From positions 496,001-560,000 of the forward strand of contig NZ_FXEG02000002.1 in NCBI RefSeq assembly GCF_900176255.2: a stretch of 64,000 nucleotides of DNA. The letters run 5' to 3'. The translations under genes were made by a program, and so were the position numbers. The stretch comes from Mycobacterium ahvazicum. Its GTDB lineage: Bacteria; Actinomycetota; Actinomycetes; Mycobacteriales; Mycobacteriaceae. Below are positions 47,355 through 55,835 of this stretch, one piece after another; within the stretch, counting starts at the first letter, position 1, and each line of letters starts with the position of its first letter. Below the pieces are notes generated by a model. It saw nothing but the letters and a program-made list of their open reading frames with translations, was not told the origin of the DNA and did no database searches.

Positions 47355-47398
47355 ACTGTGCGGTCCCGGCGGAAGGAGAGCCGTCGGGACCGCACAGT
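47355..47398 (+). terminator. Strong hairpin at the end of the ESX-4 operon
   Basis: ACTGTGCGGTCCCG (47355-47368) pairs perfectly with CGGGACCGCACAGT (47385-47398); four further inner pairs, one a wobble, give an 18-base stem with an 8-base loop. It starts 14 bases after the esxT stop and no clear T-run follows. Position makes it a terminator of eccC4-esxT. Confidence 0.75.
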
Positions 47399-47467
47399 CA
47401 TTGCAATCGATTGGCGTTAGTATCGTGGTTCGTTAGTATCACACCGTGATCCACTCGTGCGGCGGGG

Positions 47468-47524
47468 TGCTTCCACTGGAGCAACGGCGGCGCGGACGAT
47501 GTCGAACTAGTCGACTGTCACTGA
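47468..47524 (+). pseudogene. Relic of a HigB-type toxin gene (C-terminal fragment)
   Basis: In one frame the bases read CFHWSNGGADDVELVDCH followed by a stop at 47522-47524. This is the typical end of RelE/HigB toxins (ICFRW-NG-ADDVEIVDYH). Upstream codons do not continue the toxin sequence. It directly precedes the HigA-like antitoxin by 13 bases, the normal higBA order, so the toxin appears deleted except for its last about 18 codons. Confidence 0.65.
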
Positions 47525-47537
47525 GAGGAGGGAGTCG

Positions 47538-47834
47538 ATGGTCGATTTTGCGCCCACCCATCCCGGCGAAATCCTCGCCGGCGAGTTCCTCGCGCCCATG
47601 GGGATCACTCCCTATCGCCTCGCCAAGGAAATCGGGGTATCGCAGACGCGCGTGGGGGAGATCCTCGCTGGCAAGCGCCGGATCAGCGCCGACACCGGGC
47701 TGCGCCTCTCGCGGGCGCTCGGGCTCAGCGACATGTTCTGGATCAACCTGCAGGCACGTTACGACGCCGACGTAGTACGCATCGAAAAGGGCGACGAGTT
47801 GGCACACATCAGCCGCTTGGCGGCCGGCGGCTGA
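47538..47834 (+). CDS. higA: HigA-family antitoxin, apparently orphan
   Basis: Helix-turn-helix antitoxin of 98 residues. The family opening THPGEILAGEFLAPMGITPY is followed by the DNA-binding helices RLAKEIGVSQTRVGEILAGKRRIS and the region TGLRLSRALGLSDMFWINLQARYDA. AGGAGGGA is its ribosome site. No intact toxin is adjacent; a HigB relic lies just upstream. In M. tuberculosis esxT and rplM are neighbours by memory, so this module is an insertion. It could still act as an autonomous repressor. Confidence 0.9.
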   Translation: MVDFAPTHPGEILAGEFLAPMGITPYRLAKEIGVSQTRVGEILAGKRRISADTGLRLSRALGLSDMFWINLQARYDADVVRIEKGDELAHISRLAAGG

Positions 47835-47842
47835 TAGTCATT

Positions 47843-47872
47843 TTGACCTGCGGGGATGTGGGTCGGTAAGCT
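47843..47872 (+). promoter_or_regulatory. Candidate promoter of rplM-rpsI
   Basis: TTGACC (47843-47848), 18 bases, then TAAGCT (47867-47872) match housekeeping -35 and -10 hexamers well. It lies after the higA stop and about 130 bases before rplM. Confidence 0.5.
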
Positions 47873-48002
47873 GCTCCGTTGGCGTACGGTACGCCGGGGA
47901 CTCGGGTCAACGTCGGTCGCCGAGACCAAACCCCAACCGTGCACGCCTGACCGGCACCCGGCTTGAACCGGGATCCACCCGAGAGAAGAGAAGGTAAGCG
48001 CT

Positions 48003-48442
48003 GTGCCCACCTACGCGCCAAAGGCGGGTGACACCACGCGGTCGTGGTACGTCATCGACGCCACGGACGTAGTGCTTGGTCGCCTTGCCGTCGCGGCAGC
48101 CACCCTGTTGCGCGGTAAGCACAAGCCGACGTTCGCTCCCAATGTCGATGGCGGCGACTATGTCATCGTCATCAACGCCGACAAGGTCGCCATCAGCGGC
48201 GACAAACTGCAGAGCAAGCTGGCCTATAGCCACTCGGGGTATCCCGGCGGTCTGCGCAAGCGCACGATCGGTGAGCTGCTGGAGAAGCACCCCACCCGCG
48301 TCGTCGAGAACGCGATCGTCGGCATGCTTCCGCACAACAAGCTCAGCAAGCAGATCCAGCGCAAACTCCACGTCTACGCCGGCCCGCAGCACCCGCACGC
48401 GGCGCAGCAGCCGGTTCCGTTCGAGATCAAGCAGGTGGCCCA

Positions 48443-48446
<4 letters not shown>
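48003..48446 (+). CDS. rplM: 50S ribosomal protein L13 (uL13)
   Basis: Early-assembling large-subunit protein, 147 residues from a GTG start. It contains [55 protein letters not shown] and [19 protein letters not shown], which are diagnostic. The rplM stop overlaps the rpsI start (GTGA), as is usual for this pair. Confidence 0.98.
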
Positions 48447-48955
<509 letters not shown>

Positions 48956-49101
48956 TCAGCGATCACTTTCTGGCCGCAGCCGCGCATCGTTGCGCGTCTT
49001 TTGGGCACCGGTTCGGCGTGTCGGCGCACAAACCTGCGCGGTTGCGGTCACAAAAGGAAGTGCACTTTGTGCGCATGACGTCACTGTGAGAGGTTTGTCC
49101 G

Positions 49102-50439
49102 ATGGCTCGACTATTCGGCACCGACGGTGTTCGCGGAGTCGCCAATCGCGAATTGACCGCTGAGCTGGCACTATCGCTGGGCAGCGCGGCCGCGCGGCGG
49201 TTGGCGGGACCGGGAAAACCGGGCCGGCACGTGGCCGTGATCGGCCGCGATCCGCGGGCGAGCGGCGAGATGCTTGAAGCCGCGGTGATCGCGGGCCTGA
49301 CCAGCCAGGGTGTCGACGCGCTTCGCGTCGGGGTTCTTCCCACCCCCGCGGTGGCCTACCTGACCGGCGCCTATGACGCCGACTTCGGCGTGATGATCTC
49401 GGCGTCGCACAACCCGATGCCCGACAACGGCATCAAGATTTTCGGGCCCGGCGGCCACAAGCTGGACGACGACACCGAAGACCAGATCGAGGAGCTGGTC
49501 GCCGCCGGCCCGGGCACGCGACCCGTCGGCGCCGCGATCGGCCGCGTGATCGACGCCGAGGACGCCGCCGATCGCTACCTGCGCCACGTCGGCAAGGCCA
49601 ACACGCTGCCACTCGACGGCCTGACGGTCGTCGTCGACTGTGCCCACGGCGCGGCGTCGTCGGCCGCACCCCGCGCCTACCACGCCGCCGGAGCCCGGGT
49701 CATCGCGATCAACGCCCAGCCCAACGGCCTCAACATCAACGACCGGTGCGGATCGACGCACCTGGACTCGCTGCGCGCGGCGGTGCTTGCCCACGGCGCC
49801 GACCTGGGCCTGGCCCACGACGGCGACGCCGACCGGTGCCTGGCGCTGGACGCCAGGGGCGAACTGGTCGACGGCGACGCCATCATGGTGGTGCTCGCGC
49901 TGGCGATGCAGGAAGCCGGCGAGCTGGCCGCCAACACCTTGGTCACCACCGTGATGAGCAACCTCGGACTGCATCAGGCGATGCGGGCGGCGGGCGTCAC
50001 CGTCCGCACCACCGGCGTCGGCGACCGCTACGTCCTCGAGGAGCTGCGGTCCGGCGAATTCAGCCTGGGCGGTGAGCAATCCGGCCACATCGTGATGCCC
50101 GCGCTGGGCTCCACCGGCGACGGCATCGTCACCGGGCTGCGCCTGATGACCCGCATGGTGCAGACCGGCTTGGCGCTGGCCGACCTCGCCGCGCCGATGC
50201 AGTCGTTCCCGCAGGTGCTGATCAACGTCGAGGTTGCCGACAAAGCGACCGCCGCCGCCGCGCCGTCGGTGCGCAGCGCGGTCGACGAGGCCGAGGCCGA
50301 ACTCGGCGACACCGGTCGAATCCTGTTGCGCCCCTCGGGAACTGAGCCGATGATCCGCGTCATGGTCGAAGCGCCCGAAGAAGACATCGCGCAGCGGGTG
50401 GCCAACCGCGTCGCCGAAGCGGTCAGCGACCAGCGCTAG
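49102..50439 (+). CDS. glmM: Phosphoglucosamine mutase GlmM (MrsA)
   Basis: Converts glucosamine-6-phosphate to glucosamine-1-phosphate for UDP-GlcNAc and peptidoglycan synthesis. The 445-residue protein begins [20 protein letters not shown]; the phosphoserine loop is [15 protein letters not shown], metal binding is in [13 protein letters not shown], and the sugar/phosphate loops are [10 protein letters not shown] and [13 protein letters not shown]. Together with glmS later in the window it covers two steps of the same pathway. The order rplM-rpsI-glmM matches M. tuberculosis. Confidence 0.97.
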   Translation: MARLFGTDGVRGVANRELTAELALSLGSAAARRLAGPGKPGRHVAVIGRDPRASGEMLEAAVIAGLTSQGVDALRVGVLPTPAVAYLTGAYDADFGVMISASHNPMPDNGIKIFGPGGHKLDDDTEDQIEELVAAGPGTRPVGAAIGRVIDAEDAADRYLRHVGKANTLPLDGLTVVVDCAHGAASSAAPRAYHAAGARVIAINAQPNGLNINDRCGSTHLDSLRAAVLAHGADLGLAHDGDADRCLALDARGELVDGDAIMVVLALAMQEAGELAANTLVTTVMSNLGLHQAMRAAGVTVRTTGVGDRYVLEELRSGEFSLGGEQSGHIVMPALGSTGDGIVTGLRLMTRMVQTGLALADLAAPMQSFPQVLINVEVADKATAAAAPSVRSAVDEAEAELGDTGRILLRPSGTEPMIRVMVEAPEEDIAQRVANRVAEAVSDQR

Positions 50440-50486
50440 TTCCTTTTCGCTGGAACCCCGACGGGGAGTCCGGCGTCGGACTAGGC

Positions 50487-50804
50487 ATGGGAATACGACA
50501 CGCCACTTTTGACCGCACCGGAATCGACGTCGCGGCGGTACATCGCGTTGCCGATCAACTGCGGGCCGCCGCCGAGCTGGTCGACAGCGCGGTCTGTGAT
50601 CACTTGGCGGCGTTGGCTTTCAGCGGCGTGACGGCCGGACGGGCATACACCGCGCGCGGGGATGCGCTACGAGCCGAGCTGGAGCGATTGACGACGCAGT
50701 TGTCGCAGTGGTCACGTGCCTCGGTCGCGATCGCAGTCGCGCTGCGGTCCGGAGCGCAGCGCTATGCCGACGCCGAGCTTTACGCCGCGGCGCGGATCGC
50801 CTGA
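50487..50804 (+). CDS. Rv3440c-like small helical protein (possible type VII-associated)
   Basis: Protein of 105 residues, alpha-helical and alanine-rich, with VAAVHRVADQLRAAAELVDS and RAELERLTTQLSQWSRASVA. By place and length it resembles Rv3440c, sometimes described as an ESX-like secreted-protein family member. No WxG motif or signal peptide is seen. It starts with ATG 50487 and ends two bases before the next gene, so they are likely co-transcribed; a helical pair with that partner is conceivable. Confidence 0.7.
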   Translation: MGIRHATFDRTGIDVAAVHRVADQLRAAAELVDSAVCDHLAALAFSGVTAGRAYTARGDALRAELERLTTQLSQWSRASVAIAVALRSGAQRYADAELYAAARIA

Positions 50805-50806
50805 CC

Positions 50807-52190
50807 GTGGCCGATCGGTTAGACGTCGCCGAACGCCTCGCCGAGGGCCGAGTCGCGATCGAGCGCACCCAGGCCTACGTACAGGCTTGTCAGACAATGG
50901 GATACGAGCATCCGGACCTGACGTCGCACCCGTCGCAGATTCGCGACTGGTTCGACAGTGAAGACGGCCTCGATCTTCGTGTCCTCGACCGCGACTGCGC
51001 TCTACTGCGGGCGGCAGGCGCTGCGGCATTGGAGGGCTTGCGGATTCAGCAGGATCAGGTCGCTGGGCTGGTGGCGGCCTGGATGGGGGCGGGAAGCGAC
51101 GCCGCCGTCGCGTTCTTGCAACGCCATTGCGACGCCGCCAACATGGTCGCCACCGAGGTGCGCGCGGCCGCGCAGCGGTGCGAATCGCTACGCGACAACT
51201 TGTGGTACCTGCTCGACTCCAAGGTCGGTGCTGCGATCGCGATCGACGACCGCAGCCAGGCGCAGCGCTCGGCGTGGTTGGCCGCCGCCGCGGTGGTGAC
51301 GGCCGGGGCGGGGGAGCGGTCGACGGCGGAACAGGTCGTCCGTGGGCAGGTAATGCCATACGTGGACAACGACATTCGTAATGACTGGCTGGCGGCCATG
51401 CGTTCGTCGACGGCCGCGTTCGGCACTGCCTACGACATGGTGAACGACCGGATGGCCGCCGCACCCGCGGCATACTTCGAAATGCCCACCGACCTCGGCC
51501 CCGGTTTCCAACTACCCCAATCGTCCCCGGGGTTACCTCCCCAGCCGCTTGCGGCCGCGACGGCACCCGCGGCGGTGCTCGCCGGACCCGGCCCCCGCGC
51601 CGGTAGCCAACGCCCCCGCTGCGGCTCCGACGCCCGCCGCGCCGCCGCTCTCGGACCCCGCGCCAGCGCTCTCGGACCTGGGCGCCGGCCTGGGCGATGC
51701 GGCCCTGCCAGCGGCTGCCGGCGCACTCGGCGATTCGGGTGGTGCAACCGGCGGTCTGGGCGGGCTCAGCGGCCTGGCCGGCCGCATCGTCGATGCACTG
51801 GGTGGTCTGCTGGGTTCGGCGACAGACGGGCTCGGCGATTCGTCGGGGCTCGACGATCCGATAGGTCACGACCCGTTCGACGAGGATGAGGATGAGGATC
51901 CGTTCAAACCCGATGACGAGCACGACGACGACGAAGCAGGACACGACAAGGCCGACGCTGAAAAGACCGATGAGCCAAAGGAAGCCGATGAGCCAAAGGA
52001 AGCCGACGAGGCTCAGCCGGTGAGCGCCCCGCCGGCCGCCGCTGAGACGCCGCCACTACCGGTTGGCGCGCCGGTCCCCGCCGATCCGCCTAACCCGCCG
52101 CCGACGCCCGCGGCCGCCCCGGCGCCGCCAACTGAGGGGGCGACGCCGTGTGAGATTGCCGCAGACCAGGTTCCGCAGGCAGGGCAGTGA
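50807..52190 (+). pseudogene. Rv3439c-like Ala/Pro-rich protein, frameshifted
   Basis: Homologous to Rv3439c, a large alanine/proline-rich protein. From GTG 50807 one frame reads VADRLDVAERLAEGRVAIER through YVDNDIRNDWLAAMRSSTAA and QLPQSSPGLPPQPLAAATAP. At about 51570-51595 the homologous sequence moves to a second frame: PDPAPAPVANAPAAAPTP, then LGGLSGLAGRIVDALGGLL, an acidic stretch and the ending CEIAADQVPQAGQ. One extra base near GGCCCCCGCGCC would explain it. A real frameshift or a homopolymer error are both possible. The product has no known function. Confidence 0.75.
51969..52004 (+). repeat. 18-bp tandem repeat inside the Rv3439c-like gene
   Basis: GATGAGCCAAAGGAAGCC is present twice in succession, followed by a degenerate third start (GACGAG). 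It encodes DEPKEA repeats in the acidic section, a typical low-complexity expansion. Confidence 0.85.
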
Positions 52191-52194
52191 CGCC

Positions 52195-53235
52195 TCAGCC
52201 CCGCAGTTCGAGCACCTCTTCGACGAAGCGCACGGCCTCTTTAGGGTCGGCGGCCGCCGGGCTTGCCAACAACGTCGTCACACCGGACTCGGCGAAGGCG
52301 GCGATGCGCTCTTTGACGAAACCGCGCGGGCCGATCAGCGACATACCCCGCACCAGCTCGTCGGGCACCAGGTCGACGGCCTCGCTCTTGCGGCCGGTCA
52401 GGTACAGCTCTTGGATCTTGTCCGCGACCTCGCCGTAGCCGTAGCGCGTGGCTAGGTTGTGGTAGAAGTTTTTACCCTTGGCGCCCATGCCGCCGAGGTA
52501 GAGCGCCAGCTGCGGCTTGACCCAGGCCAGCCGCTCCTCGACGTTGTCGCCGATCGCCACCGACGCATGCACCATGGTGTCCAGCGGGCCCAGGGCCGGA
52601 TCCCGTTTGGCAGTGCCGGCGGCCAGCGCCGCGCCCCAGACGGTGTGGGCCTTCTCCGGGAGGTAGAACACCGGTTGCCAGCCCTCGGCGATCTCGGCGG
52701 TGAGCTCGACGTTCTTCGGGCCCAGCGCCGCGATCGTTATCGGAATACGTTCGCGCACAGGGTGATTGATGAGCGCAAGCGGCTTACCCAAACCGGTGCC
52801 GCGGTCCGGCGGCAGCGGCAGCTGATAGTACTTGCCGTCGTATTGCAGCCGCTCGCGCCGCCACACCTTGCGGCAGATCTCCACGACCTCGCGGGTGCGC
52901 CCGAGCGGGGCGTCGAACGCGACGCCGTGAAACCCCTCCATCACCTGAGGCCCGGAGGTCCCGATGCCAAGCCGGAACCGGCCGCCCGACACGAAATCCA
53001 GGCCCGCGGCGGTCATCGCCAGCAGCGACGGCGTGCGGATGTAGATGGGAACCACGCCGGTGGCCAATTCGACGGTGTTGGTCTTGGCGGCCAGATACCC
53101 CAGCTGGCTGATGGCGTCGTAGGAATACGCCTCGGCCACCACGGCGATGTCGAGGCCGGCCTTCTCGAGTTCGACGATACGGTCGACGGCTTCGTGAAAG
53201 CCGCCCGAATAGTCCAGGGCGATTCCGATTCGCAT
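52195..53235 (-). CDS. LLM-class F420-dependent oxidoreductase (Rv3520c-like)
   Basis: F420-linked oxidoreductase of 346 residues, of the group similar to Rv3520c. It starts MRIGIALDYSGGFHEAVDRI and includes AEAYSYDAISQLGYLAAKTN, ELATGVVPIYIRTPSLLAMT, GIGTSGPQVMEGFHGVAFDA and ITIAALGPKNVELTAEIAEG. Substrate unknown; relatives act on steroids, lipids or quinones. It is only distantly related to the LLM pair near rmlB. It converges on the Rv3439c-like gene and diverges from the toxin-antitoxin module. Confidence 0.87.
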   Translation of the reverse strand: MRIGIALDYSGGFHEAVDRIVELEKAGLDIAVVAEAYSYDAISQLGYLAAKTNTVELATGVVPIYIRTPSLLAMTAAGLDFVSGGRFRLGIGTSGPQVMEGFHGVAFDAPLGRTREVVEICRKVWRRERLQYDGKYYQLPLPPDRGTGLGKPLALINHPVRERIPITIAALGPKNVELTAEIAEGWQPVFYLPEKAHTVWGAALAAGTAKRDPALGPLDTMVHASVAIGDNVEERLAWVKPQLALYLGGMGAKGKNFYHNLATRYGYGEVADKIQELYLTGRKSEAVDLVPDELVRGMSLIGPRGFVKERIAAFAESGVTTLLASPAAADPKEAVRFVEEVLELRG

Positions 53236-53300
53236 GAACGATACTTAATCACGCCGGGCAGGACGCCCGACGGAGCGGTGCCGGTCGTCGTTCGCATAAG

Positions 53301-53337
53301 CTGTAGCAAGTTGCTACAGTTGTTACAACCTGCTACA
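53301..53337. promoter_or_regulatory. Operator-like repeats ahead of the antitoxin/zeta module
   Basis: A perfect palindrome CTGTAGCAA-G-TTGCTACAG (53301-53319) is followed by further half-sites TTGTTACA (53320-53327) and CTGCTACA (53330-53337), spaced 9-10 bases like one helical turn. Such arrays are typical of self-regulated antitoxin operators. It ends 12 bases before the antitoxin ATG, next to the ribosome site. Confidence 0.65.
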
Positions 53338-53349
53338 GGTGGAGGGGAA

Positions 53350-53775
53350 ATGGCTGACAGCGCCGATCGGGTGACCCGGTTCGCGGCGGACCTGGTCGAT
53401 AGCGCCGCGGCCGAGGGTGTGCGGCAGAGCCGCTCGGCCAAGCAGCAACTCGACCATTGGGTGCGTGTCGGGCGCGCGGTGTCGAGCCAGCACACCGCTG
53501 CCCGTCGCCGGGTGGAGGCGGCGCTGGCCGGAGACCTGGAGCTGAGCGAGCTCAGCGTCGAGGAAGGCGTCGTCGTCAACGCCGAGATCGCCGCGGCAAT
53601 CCAGGAAAACCTCAACGAAGCCAACTACGGCGAGCTGTTGGCCAAGCGCGGCGTTACCACCGTCGCGCTCAACGACGCCGGTGAGATCGTCGAATACCGG
53701 CCCGATGGCGGCTCGGCGGTATTGGCGGCCAAGCCACAGCCCAGGCGCAAGAAGGGGAACGCCGAGGCCCGATGA
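53350..53775 (+). CDS. Antitoxin of the zeta-toxin module (ParD-like)
   Basis: Antitoxin of 141 residues, with a ribbon-helix-helix-like N-terminal part (DRVTRFAADLVDSAAAEGVR, SRSAKQQLDHWVRVGRAV) and a C-terminal part (NAEIAAAIQENLNEANYGEL, VTTVALNDAGEIVEYRPDGG) that probably wraps the toxin. GGAGGGG precedes ATG 53350. Its stop overlaps the zeta-toxin start by four bases, ensuring coupled expression, and operator repeats lie just upstream. Assignment is based on gene order and the RHH-like start. Confidence 0.82.
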   Translation: MADSADRVTRFAADLVDSAAAEGVRQSRSAKQQLDHWVRVGRAVSSQHTAARRRVEAALAGDLELSELSVEEGVVVNAEIAAAIQENLNEANYGELLAKRGVTTVALNDAGEIVEYRPDGGSAVLAAKPQPRRKKGNAEAR

Positions 53776-54350
53776 ACCGGCTCGACCTGGTCGTCGGGCC
53801 TAATGGCGCGGGCAAGTCGACCTTCGTCGAATTCACGCTCGCGCCGCTGCTGCCGACTGCCGTCTTCGTCAATGCCGACGAGATCGCCCGACAACGCTGG
53901 CCGGCCGACCCGGCTACCCATTCGTACGAGGCCGCCCGGGTCGCGGCCGACACCAGGGCAAGGCTGATCGAGCTGCGCCGATCGTTCATCGCCGAGACGG
54001 TGTTTTCCCATCCGTCCAAGCTGGAGCTGATCGACAGCGCCCACGCGGCGACGTACACCGTCGTCCTGCATGTACTGCTCGTCGCCGAGGAGCTCGCGGT
54101 GGAGCGGGTCAGATACCGAGTCAAAGCCGGTGGGCATGCCGTACCCGAGGACAAGATTCGTCAACGCTTTCAACGCCTTTGGCCGCTGGTCGTCGCCGCG
54201 ATCACGCGCTGTGACTGCGCGACCGTCTACGACAACAGCGCGCTCAAAGGCCCCCGCATCGTCGCCCAAATGAGCGGTGGCCAGGTTGTCGGAGCACCTA
54301 ACTGGCCGGCCTGGGCGCCGAGCGCGTTGAGGTCGCGCTGGCCCGCATAA
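53772..54350 (+). CDS. Zeta toxin family kinase
   Basis: P-loop kinase of the zeta/PezT type, which phosphorylates UDP-N-acetylglucosamine and so blocks wall synthesis. The 192-residue protein opens with the Walker A GPNGAGKSTFVEF (residues 9-16), then FVNADEIARQRWP, EAARVAADTRARLIELRRSF with the catalytic-site Glu/Arg environment (IAETVFSHPSK), and RVKAGGHAVPEDKIRQRFQR. It is near complete for the short chromosomal type. It is the toxin of an intact module with the preceding antitoxin. Confidence 0.88.
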   Translation: MNRLDLVVGPNGAGKSTFVEFTLAPLLPTAVFVNADEIARQRWPADPATHSYEAARVAADTRARLIELRRSFIAETVFSHPSKLELIDSAHAATYTVVLHVLLVAEELAVERVRYRVKAGGHAVPEDKIRQRFQRLWPLVVAAITRCDCATVYDNSALKGPRIVAQMSGGQVVGAPNWPAWAPSALRSRWPA

Positions 54351-54352
54351 CG

Positions 54353-55192
54353 TTACTTCAGCAGCGCGACGATCTTCTCTTCGAGAGCGACCGGTTCGGC
54401 CTCGGGGTCGATCGGAGTTGTCTTGGGCAGCACAACGTCCGGATCGGCGAACTCGCGATAGGTTTTGTCACCGGCCAGTGTGGCGAGCAGGTACCCGGTC
54501 AGCAGGGCGCGCACCGATCGTTGGGTGCGGCGGTGGGAACCGGGTAGCCCGAACACCGACGCCAGTCGTCGGCCTTCGCCAAGCCCGCGGGGTTCGGCTT
54601 TGCTGACGATGCGCAGCGTGGCCGAACTCCACGCGCTGGAAAGCGCAAGTGCGTTGGCGTTCAACGTCTTTGGATCATCCGGCGCGGTCAGGATCAACCC
54701 CGGGACCTTCAGCGACGCAGCCGGCTGCTCGGCCGGGGGAGTCGTGACGGTCGGAAACACCGCGACGGCCGCGGCCAGCGCGGTCGGCATTCCGGCAGCG
54801 GCGAACACGGCCGCCGAGGCGCCGAATCCGTGGCCCACGACGCCGAGCTTCGCCGGGTGCACGCTGATGTTGCCCGGCCCCAGCCGCACCCCTGCCACGA
54901 TGTCGAGGGCGGTGCCCAGATCGGAGGCCAGGTTGAGCACCGACGGCGCCAGGCCCCGCTCGGTGTCGGGCGCGCCGGCCACGATGCCCCACGACGCCAG
55001 ATGCTCGAGCAGACCCGAATAGCGGGCCGCGCCGGCGAGCCAGTCGTGGCCGAACGCGATACCGGGCAGGTTCAGACCGGATTCGGGGGTGTAAACCACT
55101 CCCGGCAATCCGGCAAAAGCCAGGTCACCACGCAAAACCCTATGCGGGCCACGGCGGCTGAGGGCGGTGACGAGCTTGCGGATGCGGGCCAC
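54353..55192 (-). CDS. Rv3438-like alpha/beta-hydrolase fold protein lacking the nucleophile serine
   Basis: Alpha/beta-hydrolase-like protein of 279 residues, related to dienelactone-hydrolase-type proteins and to Rv3438. It has GVVYTPESGLNLPGIAFGHD, HLASWGIVAGAPDTERGLAP and the nucleophile elbow VGHGFGASAAVFAAA. The elbow reads GHGFG, so the usual serine of GxSxG is a glycine; catalysis by the normal route is unlikely. It ends beside the zeta toxin, convergently, and follows the Rv3437-like gene by 9 bases. Confidence 0.82.
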   Translation of the reverse strand: MARIRKLVTALSRRGPHRVLRGDLAFAGLPGVVYTPESGLNLPGIAFGHDWLAGAARYSGLLEHLASWGIVAGAPDTERGLAPSVLNLASDLGTALDIVAGVRLGPGNISVHPAKLGVVGHGFGASAAVFAAAGMPTALAAAVAVFPTVTTPPAEQPAASLKVPGLILTAPDDPKTLNANALALSSAWSSATLRIVSKAEPRGLGEGRRLASVFGLPGSHRRTQRSVRALLTGYLLATLAGDKTYREFADPDVVLPKTTPIDPEAEPVALEEKIVALLK

Positions 55193-55201
55193 TCGTCGAC
55201 G

Positions 55202-55651
55202 TTAGCGGGGATGGGTCCAGTGAGTCCACGCGACACCGTCCCAGTACCGCTGTCCCGGTCCGCCCGGGTCGGGGTACCAGCCCGGCGGCGGCCCGACCGG
55301 TCGGGGTGGGGCGGCTGGGTGAGGCGCGACGGCCTGGCGGGGCGCCACGGCGCGAACAGCCTGGCCGACGGGGGCATAGGGCGTCGCGGCGTGGGGCGCC
55401 GGGGCTTCCTTCGCCTGGGCGCGTACTCGTCGAATCGCCGTGTAGTTCGAGATCAGCGCGATCGGGTTCATCAGGAAAAGCGACAGCAGGCCCCACCAGC
55501 CGGTGACCAGGCAATGCAGCTGCGCATCGCGGTATGCCTTCTCGCATTGCTCGAGCGTCCCGGTGCAGGTGATCGTGCGCTGGACCCAAAAGACCACGAA
55601 GCCGGTGTGCTCGTGGAGCCTGACGGAGAAGCGGTGGTACGGGTCGGTCAA
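55202..55651 (-). CDS. Rv3437-like small membrane protein with DUF2510 domain
   Basis: Protein of 149 residues with one hydrophobic segment (CLVTGWWGLLSLFLMNPIALIS), a Pro/Ala-rich linker and a C-terminal DUF2510-type motif (PGWYPDPGGPGQRYWDGVAW). DUF2510 occurs in many actinobacterial membrane proteins, without known function. It is upstream of the Rv3438-like gene in one unit and divergent from glmS. Confidence 0.8.
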   Translation of the reverse strand: MTDPYHRFSVRLHEHTGFVVFWVQRTITCTGTLEQCEKAYRDAQLHCLVTGWWGLLSLFLMNPIALISNYTAIRRVRAQAKEAPAPHAATPYAPVGQAVRAVAPRQAVAPHPAAPPRPVGPPPGWYPDPGGPGQRYWDGVAWTHWTHPR

Positions 55652-55822
55652 AGCGGGCCTTTCGCGCTGGTGGGCGGGCCAAACGTTACCGGCTGGGCGC
55701 CGTGTGTCACTTCAGTGCCGTTGAGCGTGAGCTCGGGGCGACACTTCGGCCGAAAAGCCGCCTGAGCGACCACTCATCCGGGTTGGGCCTGGCAGCGGGC
55801 CGAGCGGGCGCGTCATCTGCAC

Positions 55823-55828
55823 TACCCT
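55823..55828 (+). promoter_or_regulatory. Candidate -10 box of a leaderless glmS transcript
   Basis: TACCCT (TAnnnT) ends 7 bases before ATG 55836, and no ribosome site lies between. In mycobacteria this spacing usually marks leaderless transcription starting at the ATG. Confidence 0.45.
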
Positions 55829-55835
55829 GGTCACA

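Noticed and set aside
51969..52004. Possible short CRISPR-like repeat
   Set aside because: Only two adjacent 18-base copies without spacers, within a low-complexity coding region.
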